Shown: positions 42,383-50,681 of the stretch, piece after piece
How positions within the stretch are numbered: position 1 is the stretch's first letter
Layout: each line of letters opens with the position of its first letter
Source: Epilithonimonas sp042695135
GTDB lineage: Bacteria > Bacteroidota > Bacteroidia > Flavobacteriales > Weeksellaceae
DNA length: 64,000 nt
Assembly (NCBI RefSeq): GCF_042695135.1
Contig: NZ_CP170547.1
Coordinates: forward strand, 3,348,001-3,412,000
Reading direction: 5' to 3'
The notes under the pieces: model-generated
What the model was told of the DNA's origin: nothing
Databases searched by the model: none
Seen by the model: only the letters and a program-made list of their open reading frames with translations
Position numbers and translations under genes: made by a program

Positions 42383-42405
42383 GTCAGGCTGAGGCTCTCG
42401 AAGCC
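42383..42405 (+). repeat. TGAGGCTCTCGAAG repeat inside the his operon
   Basis: GTCAGGCTGAGGCTCTCGAA followed by GCC sits in the hisC-hisB spacer. It differs from the copy at 5326 by one base. Confidence 0.7.
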
Positions 42406-42434
42406 ATAATAAAATAAAAAAGTCCATAAAAAAA

Positions 42435-43568
42435 ATGAAAAAATTATTATTTATAGACCGCGACGGAACTTTGGTTCTTGAGCCGGAAGATTATCAGGTT
42501 GATTCTTTTCAAAAGCTGAAATTCTATCCGCAGGTTTTCACTTACCTTTCAAAAATTGTCAACGAACTGGATTACGAATTGGTAATGGTAACCAATCAAG
42601 ACGGTTTGGGAACAGATTCTCATCCCGAAGAAAACTTTTGGACAATTCAAAATTTCATCATTGAAACATTTGAAAGTCAAGACATTAAGTTCGAAGATGT
42701 TTTCATTGATAAAACCTTCGCCAAAGACAATGCGCCTACCAGAAAACCGAACACCGGACTATTGACAAAATATTTCGATAAAGATAGTTACGACCTAGAA
42801 AATTCTTTCGTAATAGGTGACAGAATTACTGATGTCAAACTGGCAAAAAACCTTAATTCAAAAGCAATTTTCATCAATAATGATGAAAATCTAGGCGCCG
42901 ATGAGATTTTAGAAAATGATGATTTAGAAAATGTGATTGGTTTAAAAACAACTTCGTGGAAAGAAATCTACGAATTCCTGAAACTCGAAAACAGAACTGC
43001 AGAAATCATTAGAAATACCAACGAAACCAAAATAAAAATCAACCTAAACCTCGACGGAACCGGAAAATCCAACATCGAAACCGGAATTCCGTTTTTCAAT
43101 CATATGCTCGACCAGATTGCAAAACACGGTCAAATGGATTTGGAAATCAAGGTCGATGGCGATTTGGAAGTGGACGAACATCACACGATAGAAGACACCG
43201 GAATTGCCCTCGGAGAGGCTTTTTACCAAGCTTTAGGAAACAAATTGGGGATCGAACGTTACGCTTTCGTTTTGCCGATGGATGATTGCCTGGCGCAAGT
43301 TGCACTCGATTTTGGCGGACGAAACTGGATTGTTTGGGAAGCGGATTTCAAACGTGAAATGATCGGAAAAATGCCAACTGAAATGTTCTTCCATTTCTTC
43401 AAATCTTTCTCCGATTCGGCAAGAGCAAATCTCAATATCAAAGCGGAAGGCGAAAACGAACACCACAAAATAGAATCCATTTTCAAAGCCTTTGCAAAAT
43501 GCCTGAAATCTGCCGTAAAACGCGATCCAGACAAAATGATTTTACCATCAACAAAAGGAATGCTTTAA
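42435..43568 (+). CDS. hisB: Bifunctional histidinol-phosphatase / imidazoleglycerol-phosphate dehydratase
   Basis: 377 residues in two enzymes. The N-terminal HAD phosphatase (1-165) has FIDRDGTLV and SFVIGDRITDVKLAKNL. The C-terminal dehydratase (about 185-377) has the two His-rich metal sites DEHHTIEDTGIALGEAF and ENEHHKIESIFKAFAKCL. The fused form catalyses the two flanking non-consecutive steps of the pathway and is usual in enterobacteria and Bacteroidetes. No loss of key residues was seen. Confidence 0.95.
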   Translation: MKKLLFIDRDGTLVLEPEDYQVDSFQKLKFYPQVFTYLSKIVNELDYELVMVTNQDGLGTDSHPEENFWTIQNFIIETFESQDIKFEDVFIDKTFAKDNAPTRKPNTGLLTKYFDKDSYDLENSFVIGDRITDVKLAKNLNSKAIFINNDENLGADEILENDDLENVIGLKTTSWKEIYEFLKLENRTAEIIRNTNETKIKINLNLDGTGKSNIETGIPFFNHMLDQIAKHGQMDLEIKVDGDLEVDEHHTIEDTGIALGEAFYQALGNKLGIERYAFVLPMDDCLAQVALDFGGRNWIVWEADFKREMIGKMPTEMFFHFFKSFSDSARANLNIKAEGENEHHKIESIFKAFAKCLKSAVKRDPDKMILPSTKGML

Positions 43569-43598
43569 TTATCAATTATAAATGATGAATTATTAATT

Positions 43599-44180
43599 AT
43601 GAAGACAGTCATTATTGATTACAAAGCTGGGAATGTTCAAAGTCTTCAATTTGCAATTGAAAGATTAGGCTTTTCGGCGAAACTTACGAATAATCCCGAC
43701 GAAATTTCCAACGCGGACAAAGTCATTTTTCCGGGTGTCGGCGAAGCGTCTTTTGCGATGAATTCGTTGCGGGAAACTCATCTGGATCTGTTGATTCCTG
43801 AGCTAAAACAGCCACTTTTTGGAATTTGTCTCGGGATGCAATTGCTTTGCAAAGACTCGGAGGAGGGCGATACGAAAGCTTTGGGAATCTTCGACGTTTC
43901 GGTCAGGAAATTTCCGGATTCGGTCTTGGTTCCGCAGATTGGTTGGAATCAGATTTACGATTTGAAATCGGATTTGTTCAAAGGAATTCCGGAGCAGACC
44001 TACACGTATCTCGTTCACAGTTATTACATTGCAAAAAACGAAAACACGATTTCGACCACAGATTACTCCGAAGCATACAGCACGGCTTTGCAGAAAGACA
44101 ACTTTTTCGGCGTTCAGTTTCATCCCGAGAAAAGCGGAATTCTGGGAAGCAAAATATTAGAGAATTTTTTGAAATTATAG
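43599..44180 (+). CDS. hisH: Imidazole glycerol-phosphate synthase, glutaminase subunit
   Basis: 193 residues, class I glutamine amidotransferase. The oxyanion block is VIFPGVGEASFAMN, the nucleophile Cys sits in GICLGMQLL and the His-Glu pair in GVQFHPEKSG. It supplies ammonia to HisF. The 30-bp spacer to hisB is a short AT-only run. The spacer to hisA is 74 bp and carries a 43-bp dispersed repeat. Confidence 0.95.
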   Translation: MKTVIIDYKAGNVQSLQFAIERLGFSAKLTNNPDEISNADKVIFPGVGEASFAMNSLRETHLDLLIPELKQPLFGICLGMQLLCKDSEEGDTKALGIFDVSVRKFPDSVLVPQIGWNQIYDLKSDLFKGIPEQTYTYLVHSYYIAKNENTISTTDYSEAYSTALQKDNFFGVQFHPEKSGILGSKILENFLKL

Positions 44181-44192
44181 AATTAAAAAAAA

Positions 44193-44237
44193 GAAACCAG
44201 AAGGGTTCAATTTGAATAGCCGTAGGTGAAACCTATG
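44193..44237 (-). repeat. 43-bp dispersed repeat inside the his operon (hisH-hisA)
   Basis: Read on the minus strand it gives CATAGGTTTCACCTACGGCT and ATTCAAATTGAACCCTTCTG. The same sequence with about three differences is at 52109-52152 on the plus strand. Confidence 0.7.
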
Positions 44238-44254
44238 GAAAAAATAGAATAAAA

Positions 44255-44971
44255 ATGAGAATCATCCCAGCAATAGACATTATCAACGGCGAATGCGTCC
44301 GGCTTTCCAAAGGAGATTACAGTCAGAAAACGATTTATAATTCCAATATTTTGGACGTTGCCAAAAACTTCGAAGCTAACGGAATCCAATTTCTGCATTT
44401 GGTAGATTTGGATGGCGCAAAACAAAGTCAAATCATCAATTATAAAATCTTAGAACAGATTTCCAAAGAAACCAATTTAATCATCGATTTTGGTGGCGGT
44501 CTGAAATCCCAAAAAGACATTGAAATCGCCTTTGAAAGTGGCGCAAATCAGGTCACGCTTGGAAGTGTCGCCGTAAAAAATCCAGAATTGTTTCAAGCAA
44601 GTTTTGAAAAATATGGTTCAGAAAAAATCATTTTGGGCGCTGATGCACGACAAGAAAAAATCGCAGTTTCCGGATGGCTTGAGGAAAGTGAAAAGAACAT
44701 TTACGATTTCATCAAGCAAAAAACAGAATCCGGAATCGAATTCGTTATCTCCACAGACATCGACAAAGACGGAATGCTGGAAGGCCCTTCTTTCGAGTTA
44801 TATCAAAACATAATTTCGCAAAATGAAAAAATAAAACTCATTGCTTCCGGCGGAATTACTTCTACTAATGATTTAGTTCAATTAAAATCATTAGGTTGTG
44901 AAGGCGCAATCATCGGTAAAGCTTTGTATGAAAACAGGATTACGTTCAACGATTTAAAACCATTTCTATAA
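44255..44971 (+). CDS. hisA: ProFAR isomerase
   Basis: 238 residues, a TIM barrel. The family start IIPAIDIINGECVRLSKGD is followed by VDLDGAK, the phosphate block IDFGGGLKSQKDIE and a second one at IASGGITSTNDLVQL. It opens the ring of ProFAR by an Amadori rearrangement. The stop codon overlaps the hisF ATG (TAATG). Confidence 0.95.
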   Translation: MRIIPAIDIINGECVRLSKGDYSQKTIYNSNILDVAKNFEANGIQFLHLVDLDGAKQSQIINYKILEQISKETNLIIDFGGGLKSQKDIEIAFESGANQVTLGSVAVKNPELFQASFEKYGSEKIILGADARQEKIAVSGWLEESEKNIYDFIKQKTESGIEFVISTDIDKDGMLEGPSFELYQNIISQNEKIKLIASGGITSTNDLVQLKSLGCEGAIIGKALYENRITFNDLKPFL

Positions 44972-45723
44972 TGTTAGCAAAAAGAATCATTCCGTGTCTC
45001 GATATCAAAAACGGCGAAACAGTGAAAGGTGTCAATTTTTTGGATTTAAAAGAAGTTGGAAATCCGGTTGAAATGGCCATCAAATATTCTGAACAAGGTG
45101 CAGATGAATTGGTTTTTTTGGATATTTCCGCAACAGACGAACGCAGGAAAACCTTAATTCCACTTGTTAAGGAAATTGCTAAAAACATCAACATTCCATT
45201 CACCGTTGGCGGCGGAATCAACGCTTTGGAAAATGTAGAAGAACTTTTGAAAAACGGTGCTGACAAAATCACGATTAATTCGGCAGCGTTATCGGATCCA
45301 AACTTGATAACCGAAGTTGCTAAACGATTTGGCTCACAATGTATGGTTGTAGCGATTGACACCAAATTTGTAGAAAATCAACACAAGGTTTTCAGCAACG
45401 GCGGGAAAATTGAAACTAATAAAGAGTTATTTTCCTGGGCAAAAGAAGTGGAAAATCTAGGTGCGGGAGAAATCCTATTAACCTCGATGAATACAGACGG
45501 AACAAAAGCCGGCTTTGCGATTGACATCACGAAAACACTTTCAGAATTAATTAATATTCCAGTAATTGCTTCGGGAGGCGCAGGAACGATGCAACATTTT
45601 GAAGACGTGTTCACGGAAACCAAAGCGACCGGAGCTTTGGCGGCGAGTATTTTTCACTTCAATGAAATCGGAATCCCGGAACTTAAAAATTATCTTAAAT
45701 CTAAAAATCTACCCATACGATGA
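44971..45723 (+). CDS. hisF: Imidazole glycerol-phosphate synthase, cyclase subunit
   Basis: 250 residues, a TIM barrel paralogous to HisA. The catalytic Asp sits in IPCLDIKNGETVKGVNF and the second in VVAIDTKF. Phosphate-binding loops are TVGGGINAL and IASGGAGTMQHFE. It forms the imidazole ring with ammonia delivered by HisH. It overlaps hisA by one base and hisIE by four. Confidence 0.96.
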   Translation: MLAKRIIPCLDIKNGETVKGVNFLDLKEVGNPVEMAIKYSEQGADELVFLDISATDERRKTLIPLVKEIAKNINIPFTVGGGINALENVEELLKNGADKITINSAALSDPNLITEVAKRFGSQCMVVAIDTKFVENQHKVFSNGGKIETNKELFSWAKEVENLGAGEILLTSMNTDGTKAGFAIDITKTLSELINIPVIASGGAGTMQHFEDVFTETKATGALAASIFHFNEIGIPELKNYLKSKNLPIR

Positions 45724-46307
45724 CCATAAAATTTGACAACAATACAGGATTAATTCCAGTAGTCATTCAGGATTATCTGAATCTGAAAGTTTTGATGCTG
45801 GGTTATATGAATCAGGAAGCTCTCGACAAAACTCTGCTGGAAAAGAAAGTCACATTTTTCTCCCGTTCCAAAAACAGACTTTGGACAAAAGGTGAGACTT
45901 CCGGCAACTTCCTTGAATTGATTGATTGGAAACTGGATTGTGATAACGACACAATTCTCATCAAAGCAAAACCTTTTGGTCCAACTTGCCACAACGGAAC
46001 GACAACTTGTTTTGCGGAGGAAACAGACAAAGGATTTTTGTATGAATTGCAGCAAACAATTTCTGATAAAATTGATAACAACGATGACAGTTCTTACACC
46101 AACGAACTTTACAAAAGAGGTATCAACAAAGTGGCTCAAAAGGTAGGCGAAGAAGCTGTGGAACTCGTCATAGAAGCGAAAGACAACAACGATGAACTTT
46201 TCCTGAATGAAGCTTCAGACCTAATGTATCATTATTTGATTTTGCTGAAAGCTAAAGGTTTTTCATTAGAAGATGTTGAAAAGGTTTTGAAATCGAGAAG
46301 TAAATAA
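45720..46307 (+). CDS. hisIE: Bifunctional phosphoribosyl-AMP cyclohydrolase / phosphoribosyl-ATP pyrophosphatase
   Basis: 195 residues in two parts. The HisI half (1-105) has MLGYMNQEALDKTLLEKKV, RLWTKGETSGNFLE and the metal block DCDNDTILIKAKPFGPTCHN. The HisE half (about 110-195) has the MazG-like KVGEEAVELVIEAKD and EASDLMYHYLILLK. These are the second and third steps of the pathway. It closes the operon and a terminator follows. Confidence 0.95.
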   Translation: MTIKFDNNTGLIPVVIQDYLNLKVLMLGYMNQEALDKTLLEKKVTFFSRSKNRLWTKGETSGNFLELIDWKLDCDNDTILIKAKPFGPTCHNGTTTCFAEETDKGFLYELQQTISDKIDNNDDSSYTNELYKRGINKVAQKVGEEAVELVIEAKDNNDELFLNEASDLMYHYLILLKAKGFSLEDVEKVLKSRSK

Positions 46308-46333
46308 AAGTTCAAGCATTTGCTGGAGTTTTT
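46306..46333 (+). terminator. Terminator at the end of the his operon
   Basis: AAAAGTTCAAGC (46306-46317) and GCTGGAGTTTTT (46322-46333) form an imperfect stem around a 4-nt loop, with one mismatch and two G-T pairs, and end in T5. It touches the convergent pdxH stop codon. Confidence 0.55.
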
Positions 46334-46985
46334 ATGGTGCCAATCTTGAAATCTTCCAGTCAAAATCTTCTGTCAGAGTATAAATAATCCTGTCATGGAG
46401 GCGGTTTGGACGGCCTTGCCAGAATTCGATTTCGTAAGGTTTTGCGATGTAACCGCCCCAGTTTTCCGGCCGAGGGATTTCTTTGTTTTCGAATTCCTTT
46501 TCGAGGTCTTTCAGTTTATTTTCAAGGAAATCACGGTTGGGTATTTCCTGACTTTGCGGTGAAACTGCTGCGCCTAATTGACTTCCTTTTGGACGGGAAT
46601 GAAAATAACCGTCGCTCAGGTTCTCTGCAATTCTTTCTACATTGGCTTTGATGATGATTTGTCTTTCCAGACTTGGCCAGAAGAAATTGAGACAGGCTTT
46701 GTGTGTTTTTTCCAGAGATTTCCCTTTTCGGCTATCATAATTAGTATAAAAAATGAAACCTTCCCAATTGTAGGATTTGAGCAAGACCATTCTTGTTCTT
46801 GGACAGCCGTCTTTTTCGACGGTCGAGATCGCCATGGCGTTGGATTCTGAGACTTCGGGATTATTTTCTGCATCAAGGAACCAGTCGCGGAATTGTTCAA
46901 TTGGATTCTGTTTGATTTCAGTTTCTATGAGTTGGGATTTTTCGTAGACTCTTCTTTTATCGTGGAGGTTTTCTGAGTTGTTCAT
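46332..46985 (-). CDS. pdxH: Pyridoxamine 5'-phosphate oxidase
   Basis: 217 residues. It oxidises pyridoxine or pyridoxamine 5'-phosphate to PLP with FMN. Conserved blocks include RTRMVLLKSYNWEGFIFYTN, DSRKGKSLEKTHKACLNFFW and the C-terminal signature EFWQGRPNRLHDR ending ISRLAP. The size is standard. It is convergent with the his operon, whose transaminase needs PLP, but it is not cotranscribed with it. Confidence 0.95.
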   Translation of the reverse strand: MNNSENLHDKRRVYEKSQLIETEIKQNPIEQFRDWFLDAENNPEVSESNAMAISTVEKDGCPRTRMVLLKSYNWEGFIFYTNYDSRKGKSLEKTHKACLNFFWPSLERQIIIKANVERIAENLSDGYFHSRPKGSQLGAAVSPQSQEIPNRDFLENKLKDLEKEFENKEIPRPENWGGYIAKPYEIEFWQGRPNRLHDRIIYTLTEDFDWKISRLAP

Positions 46986-47021
46986 TTTTAAGCTGTGTGG
47001 AAGTTTTTAAAATTTATTTTT

Positions 47022-47088
47022 GAACGCAAAGTTCACAAAGTTTTATATAAATTCATTGTTATAAGGTACACAAAGGCGTAAAACTTAA
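47022..47088 (+). repeat. CAAAG-family repeat
   Basis: GAACGCAAAGTTCACAAAG and then GGTACACAAAGGCGTAAAAC show the two-part layout also seen at 14657 and 16396. Confidence 0.6.
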
Positions 47089-47152
47089 AAAAGAAAAGAT
47101 TAATTACTAACAATTGTTCGATTAATAGACAAATCTTCTTTTTTGCTAAGCT

Positions 47153-47275
47153 GCAGCCCGACTTGAGTGGAGCTCTTTTTCTTTTTGCAAAAAAGAAAAA
47201 AGCGGGAACGGAAGGCGGAAAAGCTGCCATAAAAAAATATAAAAAAAGGTTTCGACGAATGTCAAATGGCTGCCC
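47153..47275 (+). repeat. Modular GCAGCCCG...GCTGCCC element, copy 4 (123 bp)
   Basis: GCAGCCCGACTTGAGTGG is followed by a near-perfect hairpin, GCTCTTTTTCTTTTT with AAAAAAGAAAAAAGCG, then GGGAACGGAAGGCGGAA and AAGCTGCC. A second GGCTGCCC end lies 45 bp further, as if the tail were duplicated. The stem differs from copies 1 and 3 on both sides in a matching way. Confidence 0.75.
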
Positions 47276-47346
47276 AAATTATTTAAATCATTATAATTTT
47301 AACTTAAATTTTACCTGAATTCTTTTCTGAAAAAAAATATTTTTTA

Positions 47347-47354
47347 TAGATTTG
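47347..47354 (+). promoter_or_regulatory. Candidate -7 box directly before yqgE
   Basis: TAGATTTG matches TAnnTTTG and the ATG follows after 4 nt, so the transcript may be leaderless. Confidence 0.4.
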
Positions 47355-47358
47355 ATAG

Positions 47359-47907
47359 ATGAATTACTCTTACAAAGGTAAAATTTTAATATCAACGCCG
47401 GATATTTCGGGTGATATATTTTCCCGTTCGGTTGTTCTGATTATAGATCATAACGAAAATGGGGCATTTGGTCTGATCCTGAATAAGAAGAACCAGAATA
47501 TGAGTTCCAGGCTTCTGAATATCCTCGGTTTTCCTGTAGAACTTTATGAAGGAGGCCCCGTGGAACACGAGAGAATCTATTTTATTCTGAAAGGTGAGAA
47601 AATCACGGCAGAATTTATTGAAATCAATAATGAATTTTATCTTACAGAAGATATTGATTCTGTGGTTTCTGCAATAGTTAATGGCGAAATAAATACTGCT
47701 GACATCAAGGTTTTTTCAGGATATTCCGGTTGGGCAAGTATGCAGCTGGAAGGCGAATTGCAACGCAAGATGTGGACAATCGTAGATGTCTACAACTTGG
47801 ATTATACGTTACCAAATGATCAAGGTCTTTGGAAAAACATTATGCAGAACCTTGGTGGTGAATTTCTGCTTTGGGCAAATGCGCCGGAAGATGTTTCTCT
47901 GAATTAG
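47359..47907 (+). CDS. YqgE/AlgH family protein (UPF0301)
   Basis: 182 residues, the usual length. The family signature is clear: KGKILISTPDISGDIFSRSV, VVLIIDHNENGAFGLILNK, LYEGGPVEHERIYFI and FSGYSGWASMQLEGEL. The cytoplasmic role is still uncertain; in some proteobacteria AlgH has been linked to regulation and metabolism. The gene stands alone and ends at a hairpin shared with the next minus-strand gene. Confidence 0.92.
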   Translation: MNYSYKGKILISTPDISGDIFSRSVVLIIDHNENGAFGLILNKKNQNMSSRLLNILGFPVELYEGGPVEHERIYFILKGEKITAEFIEINNEFYLTEDIDSVVSAIVNGEINTADIKVFSGYSGWASMQLEGELQRKMWTIVDVYNLDYTLPNDQGLWKNIMQNLGGEFLLWANAPEDVSLN

Positions 47908-47955
47908 GCTGAAAGATAACAGAGAAAAGATAAAAGACTATTAATCCTTCATATA

Positions 47956-47980
47956 AATCCCAGATTAACCTGGGATTTTT
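47956..47980. terminator. Bidirectional terminator overlapping the end of the DUF1398 gene
   Basis: AATCCCAG (47956-47963) pairs with CTGGGATT (47970-47977) around ATTAAC and is followed by T6. The stop codon of the minus-strand DUF1398 gene (47965-47967) lies in the loop. Confidence 0.75.
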
Positions 47981-48354
47981 TCTTCAAAAACAGCTATTCC
48001 TGCCGGATCGTAATAAGTACAGGTTTTTGCTTCCAAATCTACAACCCATTTGAAAATACCGCTGTCTGCGCAATCTTTGCAGAACTGGAAAAAGTCGGTA
48101 TTCCCTTGCTGATGATTTCTGAGATCTGCTAAAAACTTTGTTGGATTCACAATGCCGAAAATCAGCAATGGTGCGTATTGTTGAGCTGAAGTCACTTGTG
48201 AATCGTCATTTCCTTTATAGATTGTAGAACCATCTTCTACGAAAGTTTCAAAAGTCAAAACGCCTAATTCCCTGATTTTTCTTGCAAATTCAGGGAAATT
48301 TTTTCCGCTGTCAATTTTAGAATGTGCGACTTCTATTTGTGCTAATGTGAACAT
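47965..48354 (-). CDS. DUF1398 family protein
   Basis: 129 residues covering a whole DUF1398 domain: FTLAQIEVAHSKIDSGKNFP, GVLTFETFVEDGSTIYKGN and a C-terminal GIFKWVVDLEAKTCTYYDPA. These are small cytoplasmic proteins of unknown function. Its start codon overlaps the last base of the esterase stop codon (TAATG), so the two genes are translationally coupled. Confidence 0.88.
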   Translation of the reverse strand: MFTLAQIEVAHSKIDSGKNFPEFARKIRELGVLTFETFVEDGSTIYKGNDDSQVTSAQQYAPLLIFGIVNPTKFLADLRNHQQGNTDFFQFCKDCADSGIFKWVVDLEAKTCTYYDPAGIAVFEEKIPG

Positions 48355-49193
48355 TATTGTATATTTTTCTGTGTTTTGATTTTCTTTGATATCTCTCTGA
48401 TTTCCTTTAACAACAAAGGAAAACCTGGTTTTGCCATACCAACGTGGTCAAAGCCGTCTTCTTCCAGCAATTTCACGGATGGATGTTTGACAAGCTCCAA
48501 CATCCTTGCCAAATAAGCATTTTCTTCGTATCGGCCAAGTAATTCCAGTTCTCGGTCACCGGTGATCAGCACAATTGGTGGTCCTTCTTTTCTGACGTGG
48601 AATAATGGCGCATATTCATCAATCGTTGGCTGTAATTCCGGAATCCCCTGTTCTTTTCTGATTTGGAAATGGGTGATGGCCTGCCCGCTGAAAGGAATCA
48701 ATCCTGCAATCTGGTCTGCATCAATTTGATATTTCTGAAGATATTTTTTGTCCAATGTAATCATCATTGCGAGATAACCTCCGGCAGAGTGTCCGGATTC
48801 GAAGATCAGGTCTTTGCTTCCACCATATTTTTCTATGTTATTGAAAACCCAGGCAGTTGCCGCCGCTGCATCTTCTATGTAAGCTGGCGCTTTGACTTTT
48901 GGAGCGAGACGGTATTCTACACTTACGACTGCAATATTTTCATTAAGTAATTCTTTTGGCAATTCGTTATTTCCGCCTGTCAATCCGCCTCCGTGAAACC
49001 AAATTACCGTCGCAAAATTCTTGACATTGGTTGGATAATAGAAATTCAGTTTGCATTGAGAATTGATGTAAGTATCTTTTTTCGAGATATTTTCAGGATA
49101 ATAAGGAATATTGCTTTCGGTTTTGTATTTTGTCTGGGAGAAACAAAATGCAAAGACTAAAACTAAAATAAGACTTAAATGTTTTCTTAACAT
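48354..49193 (-). CDS. Secreted alpha/beta hydrolase, esterase/lipase type
   Basis: 279 residues. A signal peptide (MLRKHLSLILVLVFAFCFSQ) is followed by the oxyanion motif VIWFHGGGLTGG and the nucleophile elbow ESGHSAGGYLA. The acidic residue is probably in VLITGDRELELL and the His in EDGFDHVGMAKPGF. It resembles the hormone-sensitive-lipase and carboxylesterase group and should hydrolyse ester bonds in the periplasm or outside. It is coupled to the DUF1398 gene. Confidence 0.9.
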   Translation of the reverse strand: MLRKHLSLILVLVFAFCFSQTKYKTESNIPYYPENISKKDTYINSQCKLNFYYPTNVKNFATVIWFHGGGLTGGNNELPKELLNENIAVVSVEYRLAPKVKAPAYIEDAAAATAWVFNNIEKYGGSKDLIFESGHSAGGYLAMMITLDKKYLQKYQIDADQIAGLIPFSGQAITHFQIRKEQGIPELQPTIDEYAPLFHVRKEGPPIVLITGDRELELLGRYEENAYLARMLELVKHPSVKLLEEDGFDHVGMAKPGFPLLLKEIREISKKIKTQKNIQ

Positions 49194-49203
49194 AATTAAT
49201 ATT

Positions 49204-49698
49204 TTATAAAAATTTGACTTCTACTCTACCCGATTCGTGATAGAAAAATCCGTGTTCATCGTATTCTACATTTGATAGACCTTCCAGGATATCGTAAACC
49301 ATTTTCTGTAAAACGCCATCGCCGATTCCATGAATGATCTCCAGATTTTTGATATGATTTTTTCTGCAGAAATCTATCGTTTCCAAGAGTTTTTCCTTCT
49401 GGATCATCAGTCTTTCGAAAGCATCATAATCAGATGGATTCTTAGCTAATAACTGAAAATGAAGATCTAATTTCAGCGGTGTTTTGTTGTGTTTTTTGGA
49501 AATGTTTTTTGAAGTTTCATTTTTTTTGATGACCGGAGAATTCTTATATAAATCGGAATCGATGATCGTCAATTGGTTTTTAGGAAAATTATAAGTAAAC
49601 CCGTGCTCATCCTCGATTTTCACCTGATCAGCAATGATCTTTAAAATTGTTCCTTTCAGATCATCATCGATTACTGAAACCTTGTCTCCTATTTTCAT
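49204..49698 (-). CDS. Smr-domain protein (MutS2 C-terminal type)
   Basis: 164 residues from the ATG at 49698 (MKIGDKVSVIDDDLKG); the open frame extends 35 codons further upstream without family support. The N-terminal part (1-60) is a small beta-barrel like the segment before Smr in MutS2. The Smr domain (about 85-164) has LKLDLHFQLL and the HGxGxG loop in EIIHGIGDGVLQ. Smr domains are nucleases or nucleic-acid binders. The gene lies just downstream of the phosphoesterase in the same direction. Confidence 0.85.
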   Translation of the reverse strand: MKIGDKVSVIDDDLKGTILKIIADQVKIEDEHGFTYNFPKNQLTIIDSDLYKNSPVIKKNETSKNISKKHNKTPLKLDLHFQLLAKNPSDYDAFERLMIQKEKLLETIDFCRKNHIKNLEIIHGIGDGVLQKMVYDILEGLSNVEYDEHGFFYHESGRVEVKFL

Positions 49699-49783
49699 TT
49701 TTATTTTATTAATGATGATTTCTCGTACATCAGAAAGATTTTGCAGATTGATTTTTACTCTAAAACGCTCCGACTCTCGAACT

Positions 49784-50278
49784 CTACTTGTTACCCAATT
49801 CAATTACTTCCAGATCTTTAATTTCATCGTTATTAATAGTAAAACGCATCATCGTTCGCACTTTGTGCCAGCCAACTTTTCCGCAAGCGCCTGGATTGAG
49901 GTGCAATAAGTTATTTTTTTTGTCATACATCGCTTTTAGAATATGAGAATGTCCGGAAATGAATAACTTCGGTTTTCTGTCTGCAATTTCCTGTTTTGCC
50001 AATGCCGAATACCGTTCCGGATAACCACCGATATGAATCATCAAAACATCAACATTTTCACATTTGAAACTCAAAACTTCCGGGAAAATAGTTCTGATTT
50101 TCGCTTCATCTATATTACCATAAACACCACGAATTGGTTTTATTTTTTCAAGCTCTTCAATCACTTTCATATTACCAAAATCGCCGCAATGCCAGACTTC
50201 ATCAGCATCTTTTGCATAATCGAGAATCCTGTCATCAATGTAAGAATGTGTGTCTGATAAAAGGAGAATACGTTTCAT
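49784..50278 (-). CDS. Metallophosphoesterase, YfcE/MJ0936 type
   Basis: 164 residues from the ATG at 50278 (MKRILLLSDTHSYIDD). The five metal blocks are seen: LLLSDTHS, EVWHCGDFG, VYGNIDEAK, LMIHIGG and FISGHSHI, with LHLNPGACG after them. These match the cytoplasmic dimetal phosphodiesterases related to E. coli YfcE. The physiological substrate is unknown. The open frame runs further upstream into the preceding membrane-protein gene, which does not support an earlier start. Confidence 0.92.
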   Translation of the reverse strand: MKRILLLSDTHSYIDDRILDYAKDADEVWHCGDFGNMKVIEELEKIKPIRGVYGNIDEAKIRTIFPEVLSFKCENVDVLMIHIGGYPERYSALAKQEIADRKPKLFISGHSHILKAMYDKKNNLLHLNPGACGKVGWHKVRTMMRFTINNDEIKDLEVIELGNK

Positions 50279-50298
50279 TTTGAAATTTAGATTAATGA

Positions 50299-50601
50299 TT
50301 AAAGCTGAAAAGTAATTCCATATTTTGAAAAATACCAGATTGCTCCAACAACAGAAATTCCCAATAGTATTAAAATCATCAGAATCCAAAACGCTAAAGT
50401 CTTAAATCCTTTTTTGTACAGAATGACAAATGTCGATTGCAAAACAATAAAAAGAATGAGCAATACCACAACATTAATGAAAATCTGAGTTTGCGATACT
50501 CCCTGACTGAAAAGAAAAACCGAAACCAAAACGAAAATGATGACCATCAGTTTTATAAATTCTGCAGGATCGGAAAGTTTATTCTTTTTAATAGGTTTCA
50601 T
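50299..50601 (-). CDS. Small membrane protein of unknown function
   Basis: 100 residues with three hydrophobic helices (about 17-33, 38-62 and 70-92) and a basic N-terminus (MKPIKKNKLSD). No family recognised. It starts the minus-strand group with the phosphoesterase (20-bp spacer) and the Smr gene and is divergent from truA. Confidence 0.7.
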   Translation of the reverse strand: MKPIKKNKLSDPAEFIKLMVIIFVLVSVFLFSQGVSQTQIFINVVVLLILFIVLQSTFVILYKKGFKTLAFWILMILILLGISVVGAIWYFSKYGITFQL

Positions 50602-50681
50602 TTTTCAATATTTTAGAATCACGAAATTACGAATTAAGATTTCTTGATAATTAAAAAAAAATCAGGAAATTTACACCCAAG

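Larger units (their letters stand above)
46986..47358. other. Repeat-filled intergenic region between pdxH and yqgE
   Basis: About 370 bp without a gene. It holds a CAAAG-family repeat (47022-47088), an imperfect AACAATTGTT palindrome near 47104-47119, the modular GCAGCCCG element (47153-47275) and the promoter-like box before yqgE. Confidence 0.7.

Noticed and set aside
47104..47119. Second copy of the hppD-type palindrome (ACTAACAATTGTT)
   Set aside because: Only the inner AACAATTGTT is symmetrical and the right half breaks at CG. It lies in repeat-rich DNA away from a catabolic gene.
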